Positions 31,710 through 44,366 of a stretch of 64,000 nt of DNA are shown in pieces. Positions within the stretch are counted from its first letter, which is position 1, and each line of letters opens with the position of its first letter. The notes under the pieces were generated by a model. The model saw nothing but the letters and a program-made list of their open reading frames with translations. It did not search any database and was not told the DNA's origin. The translations under genes were made by a program, and so were the position numbers. Location of the stretch: the NCBI GenBank assembly GCA_031308135.1, contig JAHLJT010009436.1, positions 219,743,286-219,807,285 on the forward strand, given 5' to 3'. Origin of the DNA: Acheta domesticus. Its lineage: Eukaryota; Arthropoda; Insecta; Orthoptera; Gryllidae.

Positions 31710-34700
31710 TCGGAATTGCCACAAACTCTTTTTTGCCAGCTGACATCTATCACCGCCAAAAGTACATTTTTTGTCATTTTCTTCATTTTTCGGTTTCCTA
31801 TTGGTAGAACAGAACCATTAAGTTTAGAATATTAAAGAACACAAAAACGTAGTCATAAATGGCAATTTTCTTTTAAAAGTATGTGCCGTTTAAATGAAAA
31901 TTGCGTTTTAACACTACTAAAAATGCGAAATTTGAAACTCATTTTCACAGAAAAGTTTTGAGTTTTCAAAATACATTATTTGAAGCACTTACACTGACAA
32001 GTATAATAATCTTTACAAATTGCGGATAATGTGCATATTAAAGATGTGAGAGATCTTTCAAAAAATTTACATTTATATAAGTTTTGAAAAAACAAAAAAA
32101 TAACTCATAATAAACTTAACGTCAAATTAAAAAATGTAATTATCACTATCTGTTACAAAAGTTTCAAGAAAAAATTTGCAGTCGTATATGAGAAAATGGC
32201 GTTTGAGCGTTTCTGAAAATGCAAAATTTTGAGCTACTTTTCACAGAAAACGGTTGCGTTTTCGAAAAACTTTACTTGACATTATTTAAAGCATATATAC
32301 CCGTAAATATAATAATGTGAAAAAAATCGCCGATAATGTAAATATTAACGACGTGAGAGACAAGCAAAACATTTTAATTTTTGTAATTTTTGAATAAACC
32401 AACCGATAGACCAATATGGCTTTTATGTCATCTGATAGAGTACATTTACCACTATCCCTACCAAAAGTTTAAAGAAAAAATTTGGAGCCGTTTTTGAGAA
32501 AATCTTGTTTTTGTAATTTTGTAAAATTGCACATATTGCACGCAATATTGCACGAAAACTACTAACATTTTCAAAAAAATGTATACGACCTTAAAGAAAG
32601 AACTCATTATGAAGAAAAAATTTTATTTGAAGGAAAAATCACTATCTTCAATTTTGTAGTTCCAGAAAGACGCCGTAAAAATTTTAAACTTTTGCAATTT
32701 TCAAAAATTCAGAGTTATCCGTGAAAATTGGACCTATGCCATGTTAATAAGTGTATTTTACTCTATTCATACAAGAAATTTAAATAAAAAATTTGGAGCC
32801 GTTTTTGAGCAAATTCTGAAACCCCCCGGGGGGCTTCATATCAAGTACCCCCAAAGTTTGAAGAATCTTTTTCAAAATCTCAAAGCTTTGACTAGAATCA
32901 GATCGACTCGGGAATATCCATTTTGGAAGAAATCGTACGTATGGTTTAGGGGCTAGCAGTGTTCACAGAGGGCCGGACGGACAGACTGACCGACAGACGG
33001 ACGTTTTCTGTAATATACAAAATATTACAGAACAAACGCCGCGCCTTGATCTGGACGGACGGAGCTGTAATATACAAAATATTATAAAACAAACGCCGCG
33101 CTTAATCTGGACGGTCGCGGTTACTAGGTAACGAAGGTTGTTGACGGGCGAGAGGGGGCGCTGGACTGGAGAGAGAGAGAGAGTTGGTGGTTGGCTGGCA
33201 TCCTGGTGGTAGCGGCGCGTATGTAAGCTGAATTGTTTAAGTTGGACATCGACGCGAATAGGGAGGACAAATCGTGGAACAATAGTGCAAGAAGTGAGCA
33301 GCAAGAAAGAAGCAGACAACTTCGGCGACGACCGGCGCGAAGACGGATTTTCGGCGCGGAAGTCAAGGGGCTACGAACTGCGGGGCCATCGTTTCACAAC
33401 GCCAGACAATTCGGTACCGTGAACCTAATGGATGAAATCAAGCAAGAGAATTTTTATATTGTTAATCTCAAATTCCATTCTTAATAAACAAAATTATTGT
33501 TGTGCCACGTTGTATGTAATTCCTTCGGAATATATAATAATTTCAGACTTCCAGGCTTCTCTGTATAGAGAGCATGAGAACCAAAGAACTGAGCTAGCAA
33601 AGTAAAGTAAATTAGATTAAATTAAGTAGAATAACTCATTATTTTATCACATTTCCTTTCAATTGTTTTTTTCGGTATCAAGGACCCACAAAAGTGGGTT
33701 TCTGGCTACAGCACGTGTTAGGGGATTTTTTTTCTTAATTTAGCAACTGGTTTTATCCACTTCTTCGTTTTCACGGCCCGGCAATTAATTTTTTTCCGCC
33801 GAAAATTGGCCATTTTTTCGCGCAGCATTACATAACTTTCTCTATACTACGTATATCACTCCATGTATACGTACGTATACGGGAAAAATAAATAAATTTT
33901 CTTTGATGAAGACCTTATCTTCCTCGGAATGGATGGACTTGATTCGCCGTAAGTACAATCTTCTGGATGTTTCAGAAGTATTTTTTTTGTTTGTTTTTTT
34001 TTCCATTTTTTTTCATTGGGGAATGCGTACACAGCCAATTCTTGTTGTATATTATTTGCTAGATAGCCAAAATGTGAAGGAGTTGTATGCCATTTCGATT
34101 GGGGCGTCTCCAACCGTACACCATATTGAATTCAAAGAGTCCTTTTTGTAATGCCCTCTTGTATTATGAGCTCAAAGCTAAAGTTTTGCTCTAATGGTAG
34201 AAAATTCTTTTTCATTGCCAATTATGTCCACGCCCCACCTTTTCGGCGTCTCTAAGTAGCCGTTATATTTATTAAAAAATGTCCAATTTGCCAATTTTCT
34301 CAATTTTTGATTAAGAACTGTTAAATAAAAGGCCCGAATCTCATTTCGTTAAAATTCATGGTTTTTCAAAAATTGCGAAAGTTCAAAATGTTTCGGCGTC
34401 TTCCTACAACTACAATATTGAAGATACAACTTTTGTCTGTAATAAAATATATCTTGAAATAATGTCATGTACAATTTTCCGAAAATGTTAGTAATTTTGC
34501 ATTGCGAAACTTAGGCCATTTTAAACCAATTATTTTTTCAAAAACGGATCCACTTGTGTCTTTAAATTTTCTTCTGGTATATATCAAAGGGCGCTAAAAA
34601 ATGGCGTTAGTCCCATTTTAGCAAACTCTATATTTTCGAAATTTTTTAAAACTTAACATGGTAAAACCACAATACTGACGACAGAGATCGTTGACTTTAA

Positions 34701-34930
34701 CAAAATCTATTCTAAAAAATAAGATCTTAAAATATATCAGCTACTTTTTTGAAAAACCAAGTATTTGTTCGCTTACTTTCGGCATGAAGTAAATGAGAAT
34801 TATTTAAAAAATTCCCCAAAAGCGATTCAATTTTTTTTCTTCTAATTTTTTCCACGGCTAGAATAACGGACACTTAAAAGAATGGCGTAGGTCCCATTCT
34901 CGTCGAACACTCGGAATTTCCGAGAATCGC
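31710..34930 (+). repeat. RepA: AT-rich foldback-like repeat
   Basis: The left part holds degenerate direct units of about 308 bp. The anchor aaatttggagccgtttttga or its variants falls near 32174, 32481 and 32791. The right part holds the same motifs inverted: tttcaaaaacggatcc near 34536 and a weaker one near 34822, plus cggcgtcttcctacaactac at 34395, inverted relative to 32650. The middle (about 32940-33780) is unlike the arms. A second genomic copy in inverted orientation is at 43690-44366 plus 51267-51911. No transposase is recognisable. Confidence 0.65.
32939..33784. repeat. Segment present in one RepA copy and absent from the other
   Basis: The inverted RepA copy passes directly from the equivalent of ggaagaa...cg (32931) to attaatttttttccgcc (33785). 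Here about 845 bp intervene. The segment holds two tandem units of about 56 bp with the dyad tgtaatatacaaaatatt, a ga-dinucleotide run, gttactaggtaac, and an AATAAA followed by ttattgttgtgccacg near its end. It could be a small insertion such as a solo LTR or non-autonomous element, or sequence deleted from the other copy. Confidence 0.5.
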
Positions 34931-35001
34931 AACAGTTATAAATAACGCGAGAGAGTATGTGATGTTGTAGCCCCACCATTTGCTTTTGCGCGTTGCCGCA
35001 G

Positions 35002-35306
35002 GTGAAGCGCATCACGTACACGACGCAGCTGGACAACGGGACGCTGGTGACGCGCATGTGGTCGCTGGTGCGCAACTGCACGCAGCGCTGCGACGGCCGG
35101 CTGCATCGTGATGGGCGAGCGCACCAAGCTGCACGCGTGCACCGCCTGCTGCGAGACGTCGCTGTGCAACATCATGACGGGCGGCGCGACGCCGCCGCGG
35201 CCGCGCGCCCCGCCGCCGCCCGCGCTGCTCGCGCTGGCCGCCGCCGTCGCCGCCGCCGCCGCCACCCGCCGCCATGGGCGCGGCCGGCTGCTGCGGCCTC
35301 GTCTGA
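35002..35306 (+). pseudogene. Ly6/uPAR-family protein, exon 3 (copy 1, frameshifted)
   Basis: Follows acceptor ccgcag and starts VKRITYTTQLDNGTLVTRMW. It continues to SLVRNCTQRCD and then loses frame at about 35093-35098, where an extra G is present relative to the copy at 59478. Further one- or two-base differences lie in the Ala-rich tail. The TGA at 35304-35306 is probably the true stop. As the region is otherwise almost identical to the intact-frame copy, a consensus error is the likeliest cause. Confidence 0.75.
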
Positions 35307-37370
35307 GGGTGGAGACTGTGGGGGGCGCGCGCTCGGGAGGAGAAGAGAGTGTGAACAACGCGGACAGAAGGCCGGTTTTTCAAACAGCGGTGTTTACCTT
35401 CCGGCGTGATGGAAAGGCGTGGGTGAGCTGTTGCGCATCGTATCGGACTTCAGCTAATGAGTTTCGGGCACCAGTTTGCGACACAATATTAGCGTGAATT
35501 TTAAATACAGCCAGTTACCAAAATTATCACTTTATTACACGTCATTGAAAACAGATATATGAAGCATTTTTTTTTAAATATTGCATCTTTTATTGCAATT
35601 ACACTTTCATCATGTTATTTTGGGTTTAAAATTGTCACTTTATGCCACTTTTTAAATGTTTCTCGGGACTTCTCGCTCTGCATACAACATGGCAGCCAGC
35701 GTCTGGTGTGTCTTGGCAAACGAAGTGCCCATGTTGTGGTCACGTGGTTCATGACGTAAACTAGTGCTGCGCAGAACGAGCAAAATCGGTGCACCAGATT
35801 AACGCACCTCTATCTTTCCATCACGCCTTCCAGAATATGCATTTCGACAATCCCGTTCGATCCGTTGCGATACATCAAAATAATTTACTAGGTATTAAAT
35901 TTAGGAGTATTCGATGAAACTCATTCTGTTATAATCAAAGAATATTATCTATTTTAATTGAAACCTGATATCCATTATTTAAATTAAAAAGATCTAATAT
36001 AATAAATTCATTATTTATTTTAATTACATTTCTGGGCATTAATTAACTCCGTGGCACAAGCACTATCTTCATCCTTTTTTTTTCAAATGAAGAGTTCTGT
36101 GATTCTCTCGAGTCTGGCTAATTTATGGATTTTATAGTCTGGAAACTGAGGACATAATTTCTTTTGTTCATGCTCGTTTAATTTATCTGTTCACGCTGTG
36201 ATACATCGGTGTTTGAAAATTCGCTTTCCTTAAGTGCGACGCGGGCATTTCCAAAAGGCAGACGGTAATTTTATCTGTCGTCTGCCTGACTAAGATGTCT
36301 TGTGACGTCATAGATTGCTTCTTACCTTGGAGCAAAGTGACTGGTAAAAGAAAATAAAGTTCTGATGATCGGTTTGACATGTAAATGTTGAACCTGTAAT
36401 GTCATTTTGCTCTGCAGTGCTCCACAGAAATCGCGAGAAGCAACCTGTGATGTTACAGAACATCTACTTGGAAATCATTGCAAAGATTAGGGCTTTCGGA
36501 TCTGGAAGAGCTCATCGTGAACATTTCTTTAATTAATTGAAACGAGCGGGTCATCTTCGGACGTACGTTCGATGGAGCAGTGGTCAGTAGTGAAAAGAAT
36601 TAAAGTTCATTGACTATTGGATCATTTCAGGATACATTGTCCACACTTGTTGAAAGCACCATGAACACCCCAGCTCCGATGTATGACTTGTACACAAATT
36701 AAGGGGAACGTTAGTGACAATTTGGTCAATTCTTAATTTGTTAATTTTGCATATTTTGTTTCATTTTTTGTTTAACTTGTAAATTAAGTTATTTGTAAAC
36801 AAATAATGTGAACGTGTATGCTGCCGCGTAACTGTTGGAAATACTCTTACATTTATTAAAGAAAACTAATCTCAACGAATATCGTATGCATACATTGGCA
36901 CCGTCGTCTTTATGTTTTTATTACATTATCGCGTTTACAAAGTCTCGGAGGACTTATTCTTATAGAAATGTGTTCACGTCCCCGCGTTAATGTATGAGAA
37001 TACGGTACAGTTCCGCCTACTCTGATTTAGTTACTCTTGGCTTCTCTTTTCGTTTGCTACTCTTGGCTTATCAGAAGGAACTATAGATGATTTCATAGCA
37101 AAGAAACTTTCAACACAATATAATTTAAAAGTGAAACTAATTACGCAAATTCCTGTTGAAAATTGTACTTAGACATTTCCCCTCAACGACAATAGTATAA
37201 TCGTTTACAAAACCTGCAATTATGAATATTGAGAATATATTTGAGGTGTCTCTATCGAGCTGAAAAATTAAATATTCAATTCCATTAAGGGAGCGCCAAC
37301 CTGTTACGGACATTTTTGGTGCTACTTGACAAAAATTACTATATTTCTGGATTTATTTGTGTAATCAACC
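35307..37370. other. Downstream region, likely 3' UTR then AT-rich intergenic DNA
   Basis: The first 200 bases after the Ly6 stop are GC-mixed and could be 3' UTR; aataaa-like signals appear at 36353 and elsewhere. No other gene is recognised. The whole stretch is duplicated at 59780-61850. Confidence 0.4.
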
Positions 37371-37439
37371 TGAAATGTTATGCGTATTTATCGTATCCGT
37401 ATCGTGATGAATCGTCGAGTTCTTCCATCGAAGGCCCAT

Positions 37440-38460
37440 TGCTCGCACGAGAACATCTCCTCCCGGAGTGCGCCTCCCCTCGCGAGGGGCGGTGTCGGCG
37501 GGAGCGACGGCGAAGGACGAGGGCGGCGGGGAAGGGGCGGGGGCGGGGGCGGCGCGGCGCCGCCCGGCAGCGATGGCTGCGGAGCGCGGGGGCGAGCGGC
37601 GGGCGCTGCTCGGCGCCTCGGCTCAGCGCGCCTCGGCTCAGCGCCATCCAGCCACGCGCGCCGGGGCTCAGCGTGCGTCCGCGCGCCAGCGCACCGCTCG
37701 GCGCGGCAACCAGCGCGGCTCAGCGCCCCCACAGAATGTCCTTCGGCCACGTGGGGCCCTGCTCAGTGCAACTCTCGGCGCGGGGATCAGCGCAACTCAG
37801 CGTCTCTCGCCCTCACGAGATACTGCCCAGCACCTCGGCTCAGCGCCATCCAGCCACGCGCGCCAGCGCACAGCTCCGCACGGGAACCAGCACGACTCAC
37901 CGCCCCCCCCGAGTGTTGTTCGGCCACACAGAGACCCGCTCAGAGTCATTCAGCGAACTCTCGGCGCCATCCAGCCAACCGACGGAGTGCTGCTGAGCGC
38001 CATCCAGCCAACCCTCAGAGCGCTGGGGTTCACCGCGGGTCCGCGCGACCAGCGCACCGCTTGGCGCGGGGACCAGCACGACTCTGCACTCCCACCGAAG
38101 GTCTCCGGCCACACGAGTGCTGTTCAGCACCATCCAGCCACGTGCGCCGAGGCTCAGCGAGCGTACGCGCGGGAGCGGAGCAGCGACTCAGCACCCTCAG
38201 CGAGTTACTCTCGGCCACACGTGCTGCTCAGCGCCATCCAGTCACGCTCTCTGGGGCTCCGCGCGCGTCCGGGCGCCAGTGCACGCTCGGCCCGGGAACC
38301 AACTCGTCTCAGCACCACCGAGTGTCGCTTGGCCACATGGGATGCTGCTGAGCGTCTCAACTGTCGACGCCGAGAAGGCAACAAGGCCGCTCCAGGTGCC
38401 CCACCGCATCTTTGTGCCGTTCGTTGTGACTTGTTAACAAACGCCTTACTTAAGTAGATT
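37440..38460. repeat. CpG-rich island with degenerate tandem array
   Basis: 37470-37620 is G/C-rich. From about 37618 to 38360 the phrase gcgccatccagcca and neighbouring blocks (cagcgcaccgct, cggccacacg, gctcagcg) recur irregularly at roughly 105-200 bp, giving perhaps six decayed units. Weaker echoes (cagtgt, gctgctcagtg) continue to about 38850. All three plus frames stay open for 226-329 codons with Ser/Ala/Pro/His/Arg-rich translations, as expected from a stop-poor GC repeat. The copy at 61900-62910 changes frame freely, which argues against coding. Confidence 0.6.
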
Positions 38461-41400
38461 CAGAGATCGCAAAATAATTCACAACTACTGTCACATCATT
38501 CAGTGTCTCAACTACAGCAGTGTGCATTTCAGTTAATCTTACTTCTTTCCTGATTGTTCCTGTCTCCCTTCTTTCCTGACTTCTCCATGTAAAATCTCAG
38601 TACACATGTGAATGATTCAGCGCAAGAAAATGAGCTTCTGATGGATCGTCCAAACACACACAAAAATAGCATCAGAGTGTGGCTGAATGCTGCTCAGTGT
38701 ATAGTGGAAGTTTGCAGCCGGCACGGCTGGAGAGTGTTACTGAGCGTCTGGACCATGTTCAATGCATTCCAGCGTTGATTGCACGGTGCTACTGCTCTTC
38801 ATTGTGACCTGGATTGATCAGTGTCCAGTTGACATTAAACGTGATTCAGTGTTTAGTGATCTTCCAAGGTTCTCGGTTGTCTTAGTGGATATGCCGCCTA
38901 AGACTGACATTTTGTATAGACCGTCGACTCTGCGTTGTTTGGCCTCAGGCTAGTAGTTCATCTACTTTGGCTGTGAAGTGCAGAAGTCGCGGTCAAGTGC
39001 TAAAGGCGGCGTTCAGTGTAATCTTCTTTTGCAATATGTCTCTAATTAATGCCATTATCTATTTGCAAATTAGCTCTCTTAAATATTTGCTGATATAGTG
39101 AACGAGCAACTTCTGGCCATTGCCACAGAACCGAACCTCCAAATATTCCCCACCACACACACACTTTGATCCGTTCTTGAGGGCGGATCCGAATAGTTCA
39201 ATCTCCTTTCTAGGTTGGCAGCAAGATTCACTTTTCAGGGCTGCTTCAGTGACCCTTCATCATGAGAACGTGATTTATATTTTCCTTGAAATAAACAGAA
39301 AAATACCTTAAATTGGTGTATTTTTGCTGGAAAATCTTTGATATGACCCAGCATGGTGTTTGATAAATCATAATTAATGTTTTTACTGAAATGCGCGAAT
39401 ACCCATCAAGATGTTGGTTATTTTATTTTCTAGTGTGGAGCCAGTTTATATTATTTTGCCCTCTTGTAAACGGAATGTTTGATAAAAAATTGAATTACAA
39501 CTGGTACACTCGTAAATGTTTTGTTATATTTGATCAATTAAAAATTTTGGTTAGCAATTAGCTTAATGTATTATTTAACTCCAATAGATATGATGACAAG
39601 GCTTACAATTTTTATGGATAGTGAAAACAATTCCTTTAGTCGTCAATCTCATAAAAAATAGTTCACACTTACTTTCTGCTTATTCTTAATAAGCCCTATT
39701 TTCACGAAAGATCAATAAATTCCAAGCAAATAGAATTCGGTAATGGAAATGGTAGAGTTCCTGAATAAAACTCAGATGCTAAATACAATAAATGAATTCC
39801 AGCACATTGATTGTACAAAATCGTCGTATTCCTAAATCTGATTTTTTAATTACCAGAATTACCAAATTGTTTCAAACATTTCAAACTTTTCAATTTGTTT
39901 CAAACTTTTTTCGTCACATCTCACAGAAATAACAAGTAAGAAATTCGTATCTATATTTCTGTTTTCTTTGGAAATTTCAATTTAAATAAAGTTTCTAAAA
40001 ATATGTAAATAAAAATATACAATACATGTATAAAAATATATTCTCAATCGTTGTATAAAATTTAGCTAATATATTTTGTATCCGCTTCAGCATCTGGTAA
40101 TAAGTGATGTATCTTGTCACTTAGTATGGGGAATTTCATTCAAATTATAACATTGTTTATTCCAATTAAAAAATTGGAATTCTTAGTTTGCTTCCTTCCG
40201 CATTCATCTCTTCAATAATTATCTGGTATTAATTTTTTTTCTGGTATTATAAAAAAATATTTAGAGAAAAAACAGCAACGTTTATATGATAATGGTCAAA
40301 AACTGAATCACATACATTTCTATAAAGTGTGCTGACATTCAGCAAGGTAAAAGATAGAAATAATTAAAAATTACGTTAATTTGCATCTTATATTTAATCA
40401 TGACAAATAAACTAATTTAGGAATATAACAAAATATCAATTTTTGGAACACTTGTGTACTCGTGTTACGCGGGATTAAGATAAGAAACGGGAATATATTA
40501 ATCCTTAGATGCACCACCATGTAATTCTCGAAAATGCACAAGGTATCTTCGACCCGAGCTTTAAAACTGATGAACTGAAAATAAACAATACTATTAATGT
40601 ATATTTCCTTGATTTTGTATTCAGTAGAAGTTCTACCAAATTATTATACCCATTTACACAAATTTAAAATTTCTAAACAAATGACCGTTTTACTCCATGA
40701 GTGGATAAGTTAAGTGGAAGGTATTTTGAATATGTTATCAGTTATGTGAAATTTTAGTGAAATATATTGTCACAAATACTGAAAAACCACCTAACAGAAA
40801 TTCCTTTGTTGCAAGCTACACAAAATAGAGTAATTTGTAATTGGAATGTATGGGCACATATTTATATAATCTTTATATTCCTGAGGCAAATATTTCATGA
40901 AAATACGCAAATGTTTTGTGAATTAGAGTATACATGATTTTTATTTTCCCTTGTTTGTATTTTAAACTACTTTAACGCAGTCAATTTATGTTTATATCAC
41001 AAAACCTGACCGCTGTTTTGTTGACTTCTTTTAAATGCCATGGAAATATACATTTTAAGTACTAAGTGGTGCCAGTTCAAGCAAATATTCTCTAGCATTG
41101 AGTTTTCCTTTGCCATAAATCACGGATGACGATGATATTCGAAGTAATGGAAATGCATTTTCCAGGCCATCTTCAGAATATTGTCAAAAAAGCAGGAGTC
41201 CATCTCAAGTTTGCCTCTTTTTTAAATAATTTTGGGCTATTTGGACATGTACTCCAGATGTTTTGTTCTCAAAACCCACGGCTTCCAGTTTTCTTTGTAG
41301 TCTTACGTTGTTCCTTTATCTCCGTAAAATGAAGTTGTAAGAAACTTTCACTTCCGGAATGAAAACAGAAAACCACAGCCCTGTGGTGGGAAAATGATTT

Positions 41401-43690
41401 TTCCCCTCCATTGGCAATATATGCCACAAAGGCGGACATCACCGAAATGCATCAATGACTCACCTTTTTACCATTGAATGCAGAAAAATGTCTTGTTTTC
41501 CCTTATATTTTGTTATGAAAAAACTCCGTATTCAAAAAATTATTGTAAATTTTGCTAACTTTATCACAAAACAATAGTTTTCTTATTTTTTCGCATAATC
41601 ATGTCCAAACTAATATATGTAACCAATGTCCACACTTTTTAACACGAAAAATCCATAAAACTCACGACAGAAATTTATGTCAATAGTATGCAATATACAA
41701 AAGTGCGAACATTTGCCTGTGAGGCATCGCTAGTTTAAAAAAACAATTGTTTGCATGAAAACGTTGCACGCCACTGCTGCAATGAACCTCTCTCCTTGAA
41801 GTTTACAAGCGTACTGAAGGCACATGAGGACGTAAAGACAACTCGGCTTATTTATACCGCTCCTGCGATAACATAGAAACTGTCTGCCTGTCAGGCGATG
41901 TTCCTACAGAGAAATAGTGACTTCATAGACGTCATAAATCTTAACCGTGCCCTCATACTGGTGATCACACTTGTGATTGCTGTCATCATAATTTCGTTTC
42001 ACAGTAGCAACATTGGTGATATTTTTTCTTGGTAAAATTCTATGCTAATAATTCAGTAGTAAACAAATATTAAGAAAAATTGTACCACGTTTACAGTAAA
42101 AAATTGTCTATAAAAATTTTCTAAGAGACCGATATAACGCAGAAGTCCAAGTTACTTACACATTTTGCAAATCCTGCAAATACATGCATCTAATATCGGG
42201 TCTGTTCCTATATCTCATTATTTCAACATTTGTAGTGATAATATAGAACATGGAAAGATTTCCAAAATGTAAGTAAAATGGTTTCAAGTTTAAAATGTCT
42301 TCCGTGCCTTTAAATTCATGTGGTGTATCTGAGGTTAAGAAAAATAATGCATGAACCACAGTGACATGAAAAAATTAAATTTCCTTAGATATTCTACTTC
42401 AAGAATACTCATTTCTATTGTAAATATTATTAATGTCTCTCCTTTTTTGTTTCCATGGTGCACCAATTCACTAATATTACGTTTCTCAACTTACATGAGC
42501 AAAATAAGAATTTGAGCGAAAGTGATTGAAAGTGGAAGTTATATTAAAATATTTGAATGCAATGAACTGCACCTTAATGAACACATTATGACATTTTTCG
42601 CGAAACATTTTTGTCAATTTTGTATCGGGTTGCTAGGGACCTGTACCTTTGGATGAACATTCTGTAATAAAAAAAGTTGGTTAAATTAAGGCTTTGTTTG
42701 TAAATATTCCTTTCTATTACCGTTTTCCCCGTGATACAAAACGTTCCTATAGGGTTTGGTGATAAAATTAACCCTTTCCAACTTATATGCTCGAAAAATT
42801 CTTGTTTTATTACAAGACCTTTTTTGTAGATATTCCTCTTATAAAATGTTATTTGATATGTTCAATGTACGGAAGTAATTTTATTTTGTTCAACATTCAT
42901 CTCGACGCGATCTTCGGCCGATGCTCAACTGTTTTAGAACCTGTCAAAAGAAGTTTAATGCAGGGGTTCCAAACGGGTTCAGTATCGACCCCCCTGAATG
43001 TCGATGGAATTTTGAAGGGGGTCAATGATAATCAATCGCCGAATAATGAACCGCGATTGATTGGCATAAATCATGTTGGCTTAGATGCTACAACGGCAAC
43101 AGCTTTGCTTTCGTATTTCTTTCTGGCGAAAAATTCAAATTGTGCAAGCTATTAAAAGTATACACGTGAATAAAACAATGGAAATTGTCCAGAAATCTGT
43201 TTTAAAAAGAAACTCTCTGAGACAATGCACTCTCATCTGAAGTTAGGTCAGAAGCGACCCGTCAGGTCTGAAGCAAACTTGTTCTCTCTTGTACTCTCTG
43301 ATATTTTCTACAGAAGCGGAAGCAAACTGACTGGGTCTGTGGTGATTTGTGCGAAATTGGAATATAGTTCACTGAAATGGGATTCAAGCCAATGTGATCA
43401 AACAAATTAGAGTGAGCTCAGAAGAGTCGGAAAGTAAAAAGTCGTTTGAAGACGTTAAGTCTAACAACGTATTCTGCAAAAAGCAATATTTGATTACGTT
43501 TCAATGCAAATGAAGAAGAGCTGCTGCATTAATTATATTTTAGTCAACATTCTTGGTGACATTATACCTTTTGGTACACACAATGGTACAAGTGAATGAA
43601 AACTCTCATGCGCGTTGAACTTCACACATTTTACGGGTACCGAGACAAGCCCACTGAAAGGCAAGTTTTTCCTCTCCCGGAGACAATTTT
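38460..43690. other. Long AT-rich non-coding region
   Basis: Short open frames only. Near 42960 the phrase caggggttccaaac and the following cgacccccctgaatg resemble the end of a hAT-type element, but no matching opposite end is seen. Nothing else is supported. Confidence 0.4.
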
Positions 43691-44366
43691 TACTTTCCCG
43701 TATACGTACGTATACACGGAGTGATATACGTAGTATAGGGAAAGTTATGTAATGCTGCGCGAAAAAATGGCCAATTTTCGGCGGAAAAAAATTAATCGCT
43801 TCTTCCAAAATGGATACCCGGTCGATCTGATTCTAGTCAAAGCTTTGAGATTTTGAAAAGATTCTTCAAAATTTGGGGGTACTTTATATGAAGCCACCGG
43901 GAATTTTCAAAAGTTTCTCAAAAACGGCTCCAAATTTTTTTCTTTAAATTTCTTGTATGAATAGAGTAAAATACACTTATTACATGGCATAGGTCCAATT
44001 TTCACGGATAACTCTGAATTTTCGAAAATTTTGAAAGTTTGAATTTTTTCGGCGTCTTTTTCCAACTACAAAATTGAAGAGAGAGATTTTTTCTTCAAAT
44101 AAATTTGTTTTGCATATTTAATTCTTTCATAAAGGTCATGTAAATGTTTTTTCAAATTTTTAGTAGTTTTCGTGCAATATTGCGTGCAATATGTGCAATT
44201 TTAAAAATTACAAAAACAAGATTTTCTCAAAAAAACGGCTCCAAATTATTTCTTTAAACTTATGGTAGGGATAGTGGTAAATATACTCTATCAGATGACA
44301 TAAAATGCATATTGCTCTATAGGTGGTTTATTCAAAAATTACAAAAAAATGTAAATTTTTGACATG
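43690..44366 (-). repeat. RepA, inverted copy, part 1 (interrupted by LTR element)
   Basis: The reverse complement of this stretch matches about 32380-32935 and then 33785-33885, ending just past the 16-base palindrome gtatacgtacgtatac (43700-43715; 33865-33880 in the first copy). Divergence is visible, with substitutions and small indels. It joins part 2 at 51267 across the LTR retrotransposon. Confidence 0.85.
44363..44366. repeat. Target-site duplication of the LTR element, left
   Basis: catg, repeated at 51267-51270. A fifth base (a) could be included but is ambiguous with the LTR end. Confidence 0.8.

Larger units (their letters stand above)
31341..35001 (+). other. Intron 2 of the Ly6-family gene, repeat-filled
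   Basis: About 3.66 kb between donor gtaagc and acceptor ccgcag, most of it occupied by the RepA repeat and its inverted arm (31710-34930). The polypyrimidine tract before the acceptor (cccaccatttgcttttgcg) is adequate. Confidence 0.65.

Noticed and set aside
37316..38457. Open frames of 226-329 codons in all plus frames
   Set aside because: CpG-rich tandem repeat. The second copy at 61.7-62.9 kb has different frame breaks, so no frame is conserved.
42955..43160. hAT-type element suggested by caggggttccaaac and cgacccccctgaatg
   Set aside because: Only one end is visible and no target duplication or opposite end was found, so it was not listed as an element.
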